From positions 140,761,441 to 140,825,440 of the forward strand of contig OY726561.1 in the NCBI GenBank assembly GCA_963383645.1: a stretch of 64,000 nt of DNA, written 5' to 3'. This DNA is from Muscardinus avellanarius (lineage: Eukaryota; Chordata; Mammalia; Rodentia; Gliridae). A model generated the notes under the pieces. That model was not told where the DNA came from. It searched no databases and saw only the letters and a program-made list of their open reading frames with translations. The position numbers were made by a program, and so were the translations under genes. This document shows positions 12,139 to 24,540 of the stretch, piece by piece; position 1 is the stretch's first letter; every line of letters begins with the position of its first letter.

Positions 12139-14384
12139 TCTATCTCAGTTTCTGTTCCCCATTGTGAGGTGAAGGAGGTCTTAAAAGACAGACGGCCAGA
12201 GGGGGCCAGACCTCAGGAGGGGTGCACCCAGGCTGACCAGGGTGCCGAGCCAGGCACTGTGGGGGTGCCCGGGTGTCAAGAGGCTCTGGCGAATTGCTGG
12301 GGGGTGAGGGGTTTTATGACCCCTGATAGCCAGAATCCTGGTCTTGGATCTCTCACACCCAGGGACTTTAACCCCACACGCAGCTCCTCAGCGCAGAGTG
12401 CTCCCACCACCCCGTAGAGCAGGGGTGCCCCCACCACCCCGCAGGGGCCTCCTGACTGCGCTCACACCACAGTGTCTGACTCCAGTTGACTCACTGGCCC
12501 AGGAGAGCGGGGATACAGCAGTCGCCCCACAGCATCCTCCGAAAGCCAGCCCCTAAAAACAGCCCCACCCACCTCTCCAGGCTGAGCACCAAGGGCCGGC
12601 TGCCCTGCCATTCAGGCTGCCCTGCTCCTTCTCCCCCCCTCACCCGTTCCCTCCCGGCTCCCTAGGTTTAACACAAAGGCAGTTCAGCAGCAGCTGGGCA
12701 GGATTTTATAACCCTAATTAACACCGGATTCCCTAGGGTCCCAGCTCTAGACTCCTGATCCGGCTGAGACCGGCGGAGCACAAAGCAAGGGGGGTCCATC
12801 CTGGTGCCAAAGAGAGGACACAGGAGCCCTGCCTCTCCCTGCCCCACATCTGGGGCCCTGGCAGCCACCATTACGGGGAGGGGGAGGGACGGGTGGGATG
12901 CCCAGCCGCCCCCAGCTGAGCACGTGCCCGGCTTCTCTGATTGACCATGTGTCTCTGGGAACCAGGGCCTCTCTCCTCTGGATAAAACTCCACCTTGACA
13001 TCCTTCCATTAAATAGGGCATGTTCAGAAGAGAAAATTGCTACTATTTTCCCCTTTTACTTCACTGTCATCAAAAATTGATCCTATATTGCATCCTTATT
13101 TCAAAGAACGAGCTAAAAAAATAAAATAAAAATTCCCTCTCCTCAGTGCAGCAGCTGCATCAAACTTCCCACTCCCCCTACCCCAGCCCACCCCCAAAAA
13201 TAAAGGGAGAAAGAAAAGGTGGCGGTTGAGGGAGGCACCTCCCAGCCCAGCTGAGGCTGACTTGGCGGAGGGAGAGAGAGGAGAGAGAGGACCGGGCGGG
13301 CACTGGGCTTGCAGGCGGGCGGGCGTCCGGTGAGCGTGGGAGACGACGGGCTGATTGGGGGAGGTTGGTTTGGATCTAAGTGGAGCGATTCGTTATCTCA
13401 ATAGGAAGATTCTTGTTTTCCAGGGAGAGAGCCTGTGTCTGCCAGATACTGGCCTGCCCATTTTTGGGTGGTGGCTTGAAAAAGGGCCCCCTACCCCAGG
13501 TGGCCTAGCATCGGTGAGCAAACCACCCTGCTGAGCCGGTGTGGCTGGGGAGGGGCAGCTGAACTGAATTGATTTCCCAATTCATTTGGCAACATATCCA
13601 AATAGTCCTTCACATAGAATCTGAGTAACAAAGGGGTACCGTGGCCAACATGAGCAGCTGGAGGGCCAGGCATTTGGCCTAGTTGAGGCTGCCAGTTGAC
13701 CCTGAGCCTCCTGGAAGCCAAGGAGAAATGGGATACCCAGAGGAGATGAGGTGTTTCGGCCAAGTCCCCATGGTAACCTGGTCCAGCTTGCCATGGAATG
13801 GCCCTTGGGAAACTTGCAGGGTGGTGCTCCCTGGCCCCGCCCACCTGTACTAGGAGAAAGGCCTGGGAGCTGCACCCGGGCCCTGGTGTGACCCTGGGTA
13901 GGTCCCTCCTCCCCAGGCCTCAGAACTCCATCTGTTCCGGCCAGGGCTATGGGCAGTGCCGGACTCACTGGCCACACCAGTGTGGCCATCTCAGGCTACC
14001 TGGCTGGGCAGCCGAGCAGACATAGGGTTGGGCCGCAGCTCCTTCTGGCCAGCTTTGTGCACTGTGGACACACAGTACATGGTCCTGAGCTTCCTTCTTC
14101 TGAGAAATGGGCCAGCAGCACCGGCTCATTCCCAGGGTCGTGACGGTCACATGTGAACTACCAGGAAACCAAAGGCACCTGCCAGGCAGTGGGTTGGGGC
14201 TGGTGCACCAGGTTTCCTTGCCCAGGTAGGTGTGTGACCTGGTGTTAGTTGTACTGTGCCTGGGCTGGGGAGGGGAGGGCGTGGAGACAAGCGGAAGCCC
14301 CTCCACTGCACCCTGAACTCTGTGACTCCAGGGCCAGCACTACTCATCCTGTGTCTCCAGTACCCAGCACAGGCCACAGGCGAG

Positions 14385-14798
14385 AAAGGAGAACCGAGTG
14401 CGGGGGCGCACGCCCGTAATCCTAGCACTTGGGAGGCTGAGGCAGGAGGAGTGCAGCTTCAAGGCCAGCCTTAGCAACTTAGCGAGACCCTGTCTCAAAA
14501 TCAAATGGGATGGTTGAGCATGGTGGCGCACGCTTGTAATCCCAGCATTTGGGAGGCTGAGACAGGAGGATTCCGGTTTATGGACAGCCTCAGCTACTTA
14601 GTGAGGCCCTTTGCAACTCAGTGACACCCTGTTTCAAAATAAAGAATAAAAAATAGGGTTGAGGGTGTAACTTGGAGGTAGAATGCCCCTGGGTTCCATC
14701 CCCAGTACCGAAAGAAAAAAAATCGGCTGGGATGTGGTGTGGTGGTAGAGCACACCTGGGTTCAACCCTCAGTACCCCAAAAAGAAAAGGAAAGAAAG
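14385..14798 (+). mobile_element. SINE cluster
   Basis: A truncated B1-like copy (14385-14505), a full composite copy (14512-14722) and an ID-like monomer with ggtggtagagcacacctggg (14724-14790). Confidence 0.85.
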
Positions 14799-16539
14799 CA
14801 GTCCTGCCCTGCTTGCTCCTTAGGAGCACAGTTTGGGGTATTAAGGTAGTTGTTTGGCCAAAGATGAGAATCCAGACTGGGCAGGCGCTGTACCACTGAG
14901 CCACGTCTCCGACACAGCTTTCTCCACATGCCCTCTTGCTCCTGGCTTTCTCATTGGCATGGCCAGGCTCCCTGGGTGAGTGGTACCCCCTTCCCATTTT
15001 ACAAGGAGGAAAACTGAGGCCAGAAAAGCTAAACTCATCACTCAGGATGGCTCTGAGTCAGGGCAGGCCCTCCCCAGGGAGGATCTTCCCCCAGAGTCCA
15101 GACCAAAGGGCCGAAAGGCCTGCAGGCCAGGCCAGCTGGGATGAAGGGTCCCTTTCCTAGGAGATGGAGCCCTGACTCCCAGACACTCATGGCTGGGGAG
15201 AGCCACGCAGCCACGCTGGAGACGGAGATGGCAGAGGGGCCTATGTGGGCAGCCACGTGCCGCACGCCGCTACCCCGCCCTCTCCAGCTGGTGCTGTGGT
15301 CTCCGGCCGTTGCTAGGCACCCGCGAGGCCCAGGTGGGCCCTACCTGTGGTGGAGCCGCCTCGCAGCATGGGGTGGGCACGAGGCCCGGGCAGGCGCAAG
15401 GCCGCCCCCGCCTGCCCGCCCTCCTCTCACTTGGCAGCAGCACACAGAAGCCATTAGCCTGGCAGTCCGTGTCCCACAGCTCTGACAAGCGCCTTAAACG
15501 TCGTCACCACGGCTCCAGCTGCCCCCGGCCGCCTTTACTCTTCATAATAACCAAGTGTCGAGGCTGATTGCAGGAGCAGGACACAGCCAGGATTCAGAGC
15601 AGCTTTTACCCTGGGCGTGTCCCCCAGCAGCCGGCTGCGCCCGCCCTGCCCTCCACCTCCAGGCCTTTGTCTGCCTGTCACCTCCACCTGGGCCCCCAGC
15701 ATCGCCCCCGGGCCAGCCGTGCCCAGCTTTGTGTCCAGGATGGTGCCCACGCTGCCACCGCCAAAGCCACCAGGCTCTCAGGCATCCGTGGACAGCCCGG
15801 GTGGAAAGATCTAGCTCCGATCCCCACTCTTCCAGGTGACCTCTGTGCAGAGCCTGGACTTCCCCAGGGTCTAGCCTCGTCTCTTGGCCTCACCGCCCAG
15901 GGACACGGGGATGGGCAGGGCCCAGCTCCCGTGTAGATGAAGCTGGCTCCAGACTGAGCTTTGCCGTTTGATCACCATGTGGTCTTGGGCAAAAGACTCA
16001 CCCTCCCTGAGCCCTGGCATCCTTGAGGGCGGGACAAGAATAATGACCGGGCTCCATGGGACTTTGAGGAAGCATTGTGTGAAATAAGGAACAGCGTGGC
16101 ATGGCACCCTGTGAACAAAGCGTGGCCATGTGGAAAAGACACGAGATTCAGAGAGGGACGTCAGCCCTCCGTGTCACCCCACAGCCCCTGGCTCCGCCCC
16201 ATGGGGCGTCCTGGTCACTGGTCTCTCTCCGCCCAAGCCCAGGTTTTGCTGCAGTAGGGGACTAAATGAAGCTCCATTCTCTCCAGAGTGGTCCAGCATT
16301 CCGCATCACCCCTGGCCTTCCTAAGGCGCCCAGCTCCAGCACCCGGGCCTATCATAGGTTGATTAGGAGGCCTCTGGTCACTGACCCCTTTGATTACAGA
16401 TCCCCAAACACTCTGATGATGCCGGAGGGTGACGGGCAGAAAGCTGAAGAGTGAGGGTCTCTGTTTATCAGACTTGTCTCAGGGTTGCAGGGCAATGGTG
16501 GTGGCGGCGGCAGTCACCAGGAGACAGGACCAGAGGCGG

Positions 16540-16765
16540 CCACAGGGTGATGGTTGGAGCGGTGGCAGGGATGGAGGTGCTGGGGACAGTAAAGGGGGTG
16601 ATGGAGGTGATGGTGTTAGTGATGCTGGGACTGGTGCTGATGGTGGTCATGGCAATGGGAGGAACACTGATGGGGAAGAAACCACTGGCAATGGAGATGG
16701 GGAAAACACTGGCAGTGAATGTGGAGATATTGGTAGAGACGAGGGGTGATGGTGAATTGGGAGTC
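16540..16765 (+). repeat. Degenerate GATGGN/GGTGAT repeat
   Basis: About 220 bases built loosely from gatggtggt- and ggcaatggg-like hexamers. It keeps three frames open on the + strand, but no protein family is recognisable. Confidence 0.7.
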
Positions 16766-16914
16766 ACATTCTGGTGGTGGCAATGGGAGTGGGTAGGACT
16801 GGTAAAGTACTTCTTGGGGCGGTCCACCAAGCAGCCTCCACCCACTCGTGGGCTGTGTCCTAGCCCGAGGCAGGGCACAATGGGGCTTGCTTGGTTCTCT
16901 TTCTCTTTTAACCT

Positions 16915-17060
16915 CCAGTGAGCACAGCCTTCTGGGTAATGAGATGCAAATTGACAGAAAAGACAATGAGCCAGCCTGCGGCCGGTGGGGCAGCTTTTAG
17001 AGTCAGACTGATTGCCTCCGTGCCAATTTGCATGGCATTAGCCGTGGGCGTCTCCTCCAG
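16915..17060. promoter_or_regulatory. Candidate enhancer with two perfect POU octamers
   Basis: ATGCAAAT at 16944-16951 and its reverse ATTTGCAT at 17026-17033 are both exact octamer sites, 82 bases apart, in a moderately AT-rich island. Confidence 0.45.
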
Positions 17061-17604
17061 CAGGCCCATGCGTCCTGGCAGAGGTCGCCCGCGTGGTTAT
17101 AGCCTACAAGAGGTGGCAACCTGTGATCCCAGACCAGGTCAGGAGCAGAGCCACCATGACCCTGACCTGAATAGGATGTGGCTGCAGGGAGCCTAGGCCT
17201 TGGGAGAGCACAGCGGATTGAGGGGCTTCTGGTCAGCCAGGATGAGGGGCAGGCTGGCGGCAAGAGCGGCCTACTCCACCTGTCGCCACCACCAAAGCTA
17301 TGCCTGGGCTCATTCCTCCAGTGTGACCCTGGCCGACGCTCAGTCCCAACCCTGTGGGCTGCCCGGTCTCTGTCCAGGGTGCTGAAACTTCTGGCCCAAG
17401 CTGCCCTGGGAGCCCCGCTGCCAAGATGGTGTCCCTACTGCCCTCTGACCCAGTACAACCAGGACTCTATACCTTGCCCATGTGGGCAGCAGCGGGGCAG
17501 GGCTCTTTCCCTCTGCCCTCCACCCCAGCCAGTGCCCCTCGGCACATCCCCGTGCCCGTCTGGGCCCGCCTCCCTCTTCACTGCCCCACTCCTTCTCCTG
17601 AGGT

Positions 17605-17670
17605 TGGGCCTAATCAGAGCTAATCAGAAAATTATGAGCTGCCTGATTACTGATTAGATTCCTAATGTTA
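17605..17670. promoter_or_regulatory. Candidate homeodomain site cluster
   Basis: TAATCAG at 17611 and 17621 faces CTGATTA at 17643 and 17650, giving four copies of one motif as two direct pairs in inverted arrangement. Confidence 0.45.
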
Positions 17671-18304
17671 ATAGAGTCGAGAAGGGCCTGCTTGGGCTGT
17701 GTTTTAGGAAAAAGTATAAAAATAACATCGTGGGAAGGGAACGCGGTGGTGGGGCAGGGGCTCGAGCTCTAGTTGGGATGGGGGGCTTGGACTCGGTTTT
17801 CTGGCGGGAGCATATTCCATTGCAGACAGGCTTCCTAGCACTCAAAATCTGCCGGTGAATTTGCAGACCCAAGCAGCGGAGCCCTCTAGCAAGTTCTGTG
17901 TTCAGGGCAGCAGGAAAAGAAAGGTAGAAAGGATATAGCGTGACCTCCGACGGTGCACCCCGGGCAGCAGGGCCCATCTGTGCTGCTCCTGGAAGTGCTC
18001 ATGCTGCACAGGCCGGGCACACAGTAGGTGCTGAGCAGACAGCAGTCAACAGGAAAGAGAGAGGGCCACATCACACCCTTCCTTCAGGAGCCACTACCGT
18101 CCTGTGTCCTGTCCCTAAAACATGGGCGTGAGGCAGAGGGGTACCTGAGAAGGCTTCTGGGGGAGAAATTGGGCGATGTCAGGAGAACGTACTGGTGTTG
18201 GGCCAGGGCAGAGGAACCTGCTTCCCAGGGACTCAGCTTCTGACTCCCTTGGCCAGATGAGGCTTGATGCCCCCAGCGTCACATGCCAGCAGACACCGGT
18301 GGCT

Positions 18305-19058
18305 GGGTGGGGGCGGGGGTACTGTGGATTGAACGCGAGGACATTCTACCTCTGAGCTATATCTGAACCCCTTTCTTATTTTGAAATAGGGTCTCACTAA
18401 GTCGCAGAGGACCTCACTAAGTTGCTGAGCCCGGCTGCAAAACCGTGATCCTCCTGTCTCAGCCTCCCAAGGACTAGGATTACAGGTGTGCGCCACCACG
18501 CCCAACCCCAAGGAGTAGGATTACAGGTGTGCACCACCACGCCCAACCCCATGGCTTCTACTTCTTGTTCACTTATTTTATCACCGAGTCTTCCACAGCT
18601 GGATCAGACTGGTGGGTAACAGTTTTACAAAATCCACATCCAGCAAGCAGTTCAGACCCCAGAGGCAGCGCCACGGGCCCCTCGTGGCACCAGTGATATC
18701 CGTACCTTCCCCACCAGCATCTTGGATCCTTGTTCTCGCTCATTAGCACTATTTCTGGCCTGATCTCTGCCATCTCGATCCCAGAGGGCCTCTGGGGGCA
18801 CCTCCTGCCCCATCTCTGCCCTGTTGACCATGATGGGAGGCTCCTCTGAACTTCTGTGCTGATAGCCAGGTAGGGTGGCATATGCCTATAATTCCAGCAC
18901 TTGGGAAGCTGAGACAGGAGGGCCACAGGTTCAAACCTAGCCTCAGCAATTCAGTGAGTCTCGTATCCACTTAGTAAGACCCTGTTTCCCAATAAAAAAT
19001 AAAATGGGGCTGAGGATGTGGCTTGAAAGTAGAATACCTCTGGGTTCAACCCCAAGCC
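18305..19058. mobile_element. Two composite SINEs in opposite orientation
   Basis: An antisense copy covers about 18305-18515, with its end gtgtgcgccaccacgcccaac repeated once more up to 18549. A + strand copy covers 18865-19058. The 315 bases between are unique. Confidence 0.75.
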
Positions 19059-20104
19059 GGCCTGTGCCCAGCAGTGGGGCCATATAGATTCATGAATCAA
19101 GTCCGTTCCCCGAGGGACATTTGAGGTGGAGTCAGATGTACATGCGTGATGGGTGCCCCACAGGGGTCCTGGAACCCCGCCTGGCAGCACCTGGAGGAGG
19201 CTTTCAAACACCAACTGCAAAGCACAAAGAGCGGGAGCAGCATTGTCACACACGCGTGCACACCCACGCACACCGGGTCCGTCTCCAGCACGTGGCCTAA
19301 TGGGCCAGGCCCAGGAGGCATCAGTGTGCTCCTTGTCGGCCCGATCCCGTCCCCTCGGACGTTCATTTACGGCTGTTTGAAGGATGAGAGAAACTTTGCT
19401 GAATTATACTGGGTCCTAATTCAAAGGGAGGAAGACTGCCCAAACTAGGCATAATCTGGAGAAATTCTGCCTGGCCCACCCAGATCTCATTCACCAGCAG
19501 AGATGCATGGGTTTCACGCCAGGGTGTGACCTAGGTTAGTGGGCTGTCACTCGTTTGCACCCCCGAGGGACTGTTCTGGGCAGGGAAGTACCCTGGACGA
19601 ACGCCTGTAGCCTCAGAGTGCGCACGGCAAAGCCAGGAGAAGCCATAGCACAGACATAGACCTGAGGTTTTCCGTTGGTGTACTTCTGTTTTTCTCCTTG
19701 GGACACCTCTCACCAGTGCCCACCAGAGACCCAGGAGCAGCAGCATGAACGGGCAGGGCAACCTGCAGCCAGAGAGCCAGGCCTGTCCTACGACCCCGCC
19801 AGGAAGCCCTGTCTGGTTTGGAATCCAGAGCGCTGGGACACCGGATGGCTCCTGCTGGTGGGCCACGGTCTTGCCCTCCCCGACTCCACCACAGGCCACC
19901 ACTCTCACTTCCAGTTTTTCCTGGAAAATTAAAAGACAGGCTGTCCCTTCCGGGTGACACTAAGAGGTACAGGAATCAATAACCAAGCCTGTGTTGCCCA
20001 CCGGGAACGAGCAAGCCCAGGCCCGGGGGTGGAGACCACCGCTCCAATGAGTTTTTTCCTGCTCCATCTATCCTGACCTTTTTTATTTTTAAGAAAAGAA
20101 ATCC

Positions 20105-20872
20105 ATTTTGTTAATTTTTTTTTTTTGCGGGTTTGGGGATGGAACCCAGAGGCATTTGACCTCTGAGCTACTCCCCCAGCCCTATTTTTTCTTCTTTATT
20201 TTGAAACAGGGTCTCACTGAGTTGCAGAGGGCCTCACTAAGTAGCTGAGGCTGTCTGTGAACCGCGATCCTCCGGTCTCAGCCTCCCAAATGCTGGAATT
20301 ACAAGCATGCACCACCGTGCCCGGCTTATTAATTTTTTTAATAATCAGCTGGTGGAGGGTGTATGCAACCAGCGAGGGAAAAGGTCAGGGAGCTAGTTGC
20401 CTCTGACGACAGCCAGGCCCTCGCGTGAGGCCTTCCGCCATGCCCTCCGCGCCAGGGCTGTTGGCCTCCCTCGCAGATGCCGGCTGCTGGGATTTCAGTC
20501 TGGGGTCTGAGTGGTTTTCATCGTCTGGGAGTGGCTTTGTCTCTAAGCTAGTGGTGGCGCACGCTTGTCATCCCAGCATTTGGGAGGCGGACAGCCTCAG
20601 CTGCTTAGTGAGGCCCTCTGCAACTTCGTGAGAACTTGTTTCAAAATAAAGAACAAAGCTGGACGTGGTGGCACACACTTGTAATCTCAGCATTTGGGAG
20701 GCCGAGACAGGAGGATCACGGTTCATGGACAGCCTCAGCTACTATTGAGCAAGGCCCTTTGCAACTCAGTGAGACCCTGTTTCAAAATAAAGAATAAAAA
20801 CTAGGGTTGGCGGTGTAGCTTGGAGGTAGAATGCCCCTGGGTTCCATCCCCGGTACTGCCAAAAAAAAAAAA
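20105..20872. mobile_element. SINE cluster
   Basis: An antisense copy at 20105-20330, then + strand copies at 20545-20655 (B1-like part only) and 20657-20872. Confidence 0.8.
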
Positions 20873-21414
20873 ATGGTGTATGATGGGCCAGGAGCCAAAT
20901 GTGTGTGTTGTGGATCTAGCAAGGGTGAAGGAAGGGGCCTGCAGGACACGCTGAGCGGCCACCGTGCGCCCCTGTCCTCCCACACGTAGTCATGGGGTTC
21001 TGGACACACCGCTCTACCCATCTGGGTCACTTTTTCTGTCCTCAGAACTCAGCAGCATGGGTTGGGGACGGCTGTGCCCTCTGAGGCCACGCTGAGTGAG
21101 GCTGTGCCCGTGAAGCTCAGGACGCTGAGGGCTGCGGGCCGACAGCGAGAGCTGTCAAGGAAGCCATGGCTCAGGAAGCAGGCACGGTCCCCCACCTGGG
21201 CGCCGCCGCAGACTGTCACGATGGTGCAGGGTGGGCCCGAGCTGGGGCGCTGATGGCACGTGCCTGCCTGGAGTGGTGGTGGGACAGTGGGCCACACACC
21301 AACACCCGCTCAAGGCCGACGCTGGGGAAGGAGAGACAGGCCTGGTGCCCGCCCCGCCTGCACCTCTGCCCTGTTGTGAGCCCAGCGCCGCCGCCCTCCC
21401 GGCTGAGCTGCATC

Positions 21415-21560
21415 TTGCTTCGTTATTATGCAGATATCTTAATTATGCAGATATGTTTTTAGACAGTTTTAAATATGTATATTATTTACTCATTAGACCA
21501 TAACAGCTCTGGAAATTGGAAATCTGTATTTAGTATCTATCAGCCCACAATACGGAGCTA
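21415..21560. promoter_or_regulatory. Candidate enhancer with duplicated octamer-like motif
   Basis: attatgcagatat occurs exactly at 21425-21437 and 21442-21454. A TAATTA (21440-21445) overlaps the second copy. The island is strongly AT-rich and its neighbours are GC-rich. Confidence 0.45.
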
Positions 21561-22979
21561 ATACAGAGCCCAGGAGCTGGGAGGGGAGCCGGTGGCAGAG
21601 CCCCATGCCGGGCTGGGCAACCCTCCTGGAGTCACTCCAGAGACGCCAAGGTGGGGAGTGGGCTTGGGGGACACCCGGGAGACCAGGAAGGGCAGAGGAG
21701 CCCCTCTGGGGTGTGGGGGCAGCCGAACCAGCCCCTCCCCTGGGTGATCACCGTCCAGCTGCCGGGCTTGGGCACAGGGGGACCCGGGCATGCGGCAGTG
21801 GGCGGGCCTAGCGTGGAGAGCCCGAGGCAGCGTTCCTGGACATCTGCGGTGCTGGCACTCCACTCTGGACTCGCAGCCACGCCGCCACCTCACAGTCCCC
21901 TCACTGTGGCGTCTGCCCAGCTCAGCCAATGCCCCAGATCTCCGAATCCTGTACCCCAGGAGCTGAGGGCCTTTTCCTCCAAGCCTCTCCTCCCCTCTGA
22001 GAAGCAGGGGTAGGGATGACTAGTTAAAAACTCTTACGCTCTCTCCGTGTGGGCAGCGCAGTTAGCGAGTCCTATTTGCTGGGCAGTTGCTCCTTAGGCT
22101 CTCGGGCCCCTGGCCAGGGGAGGGGGCTTCCAGGGGAGTGGGGCAGGCCATGCAGGGAAGTGGGGCCCCATCCTGGGGAGGATGGCAGGCCCGGGTGCTC
22201 CCACCCTGCCCCTCCAGCCCGTCCCCACCTGCATGCAGGGACCTGGCCCTTCAGGGACGGCCTCTGCGGGCGCCCACTACGGCCCCGGGTCCCTGGTCTC
22301 ACGGCACGGTCTGTCTCAGCCGCTGGCGCTAAAGATGTTTAACTTAGTGAGATTCGAAGGTTCTAGTGGAGGGGCCGCTCCCCCGGCGTATTGCTCCCAG
22401 CCAGCTCCCCGCCAGCCCTCGTCTTTCTTGCCTTTGCTTGTAAGAACAGTTCCCGGGGCTGAGGGAAATTGACTGTTAAGTGAATCTCTGATAATTGCCT
22501 CTGAAATACCCGCTGTCATGATGGGCTTGGCCGTGAGCCTGCCGCCGCTCCCTCCAGTGCTGTGGCCAGGACGGGGACATCGCGGGCCAGGCCGGGCGCC
22601 ACCAGCCGCCGCAGGCAGCCACGCTCCCTCAGGCAGCCCTCACCCCCAGGACGTGGTGCTGGGGAAAAGAGATCGGAGAGGCTGAACCGCACACGCAGCC
22701 CACAACCTGGCCGGGCAGAGTCCCCGACCTCCATTGAACAGACATGCATTAAGCACCTCCTGGATGCCATGGACCAGGTTATAAGCCTTGGGGTAGGATG
22801 GACATGGCCTCCCAGCCTTCTCTGAGCAGGCCTGATACTGTGGGCTGCAAGGCTCTGAGACCCAGCCTGGGACAGGCAGCAGGGGCTGAGCTCATGGGGG
22901 CCTGTCTGAGGACCTGTCCTGACTGGCAGAGAGGAGGAGGCAAAGCCCATGGCTGGACAAGTGCAAAAAGGGAAGCTTC

Positions 22980-23515
22980 CAGCTGGGCGCAGTGGCGCAC
23001 ACTTATAATCCCAGAGCTTGAGAGGCTGAGACAGGAGGATCACCAGTTCCAAGCCACCCTCAGCAACTTAGACTGTGTTTCAAAATAAAATAACACAAGC
23101 CGGGCGTGGTGGCGCACACTTGTAATCCCAGCATTTGGGAGGCTGATACAGGAGGATCGCGGTTCAGACGGCCTCAGCTACTTAGAGAGGCTCTTTGCAA
23201 CTCAGTGATACCCTGTTTTAAAACAAAGAATAAAAAATAGGGCTGTGAGTCTGGGCATGGCAGCACATGCTTTTAATCCCAGTGCATGGGAGGCTGAGAC
23301 AGGAGGATCGCACAGGTTTGAAGCCAGCTCCACCTACTTAGTGAGGCTCTCAGCAACTTAGTGAGACCCTGTTTCCAAATAAAGTATAAAATAGGTCTTG
23401 GAGTAGAAAAAGCCCCCTAGGTTCTACCCCCAGTACCTCAAAAAAAAAGAAAATAGAACTGTGGGTATAGCTCGGAGGTAGAATGCCCTGGGTTCCATCT
23501 CCAGTATTGCTAAAA

Positions 23516-23562
<47 letters not shown>

Positions 23563-23653
23563 AATAATAAAATAGGACTTGGAGTAGAGCTCAGAGGTAG
23601 ACTACCCCTAGGTTCCATCCCCAGTACCACACACACACAAAATAAAAGCAAAA

Positions 23654-23692
<39 letters not shown>

Positions 23693-24115
23693 TGTGTCTG
23701 AGGCACTAGGGTTGGAACCCAGGGGCATTCTACCTCTGAGCTACACCCCCAGCCCTATTTTTTATTCTTTATTTTGAAACAGGGTCTCACTGGCTTCCAA
23801 AGGGCCTCACTAAGTAGCTGAAGCTGGCCTCGAACCACAAACCTCCTATCTCAGCCTCCCAAATGCTGGGATTGCAAGCATGCACCACCGTGCCTGGCTC
23901 AAAAATAAATTTTAAAAAGGGCGGGGATATAGCTCAGAGGTAGAATGTTTTTGGGTTCAATCCCCAGTACCAAAAGAAAAAAGAATAAAAAGTTAGTGAG
24001 GTTCTTAGCAACTTAGGGAGACCCTGTTTTAAAGTTTAAAAAATAAATTAAAATCAGGCCGAGGGTGTAGCTCAGGGGTAGAATGTCCCCCTGGGTTCCA
24101 TCCCCAGTGCCAAGA
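22980..24115. mobile_element. Dense SINE cluster with microsatellites
   Basis: Several + strand copies lie between 22980 and 23640. One antisense copy is at 23700-23900, with ID-like and B1-like pieces to 24115. An (AAAT)n run at 23513-23562 and a (TG)n run at 23656-23698 have grown from SINE tails. Confidence 0.85.
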
Positions 24116-24389
24116 AGAAAGACGAAGGAGAAGCTTCCAAAGAAGGTGCCAGCGTCCGAGAGGCTGACCGGCAGAGAGAGAGGGCAAAGAGGCAGCCAGC
24201 GGTGCAAGGGTCTGCTAGAGAAAGCGGACAGGCCAGCCGCGGGCAGCTGCTCAGGGTGGAGGACCTGCCTCCTGAGCGGGTGGGCCCCTTCTCCACGCAG
24301 GCCATGGTGCACACCCGCGGGCCGGCCTCCCGCCTCTGCCGGGCCTGCCCGCTCCGCCGCCAGCTGCCTGGCCTCCCGCACGGCCGGCC

Positions 24390-24540
24390 TGCGGCCTGTT
24401 TAGCAGTTTACACACGTCCAGCGCCCGGGGATGGACTGATTGATCTGTAACACTGAAAAAATAATAATGGCTTGATCGTTACCGAGGATTAAAAGTAATC
24501 CTTTTGCTGTGGCTATTGCGACTCCGTTATTCACGAGTCA
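24390..24540. promoter_or_regulatory. Candidate enhancer with palindromic GGATTA site
   Basis: GGATTA (24486-24491) and TAATCC (24496-24501) form a palindrome with spacer aaag. ctgattgatctg lies 50 bases upstream. GGATTA is the site of OTX/PITX-type homeodomain proteins. Confidence 0.4.

Noticed and set aside
16429..16921. Gly/Asp-rich open frames
   Set aside because: They are the product of the degenerate GATGGN repeat, with no start context or family.
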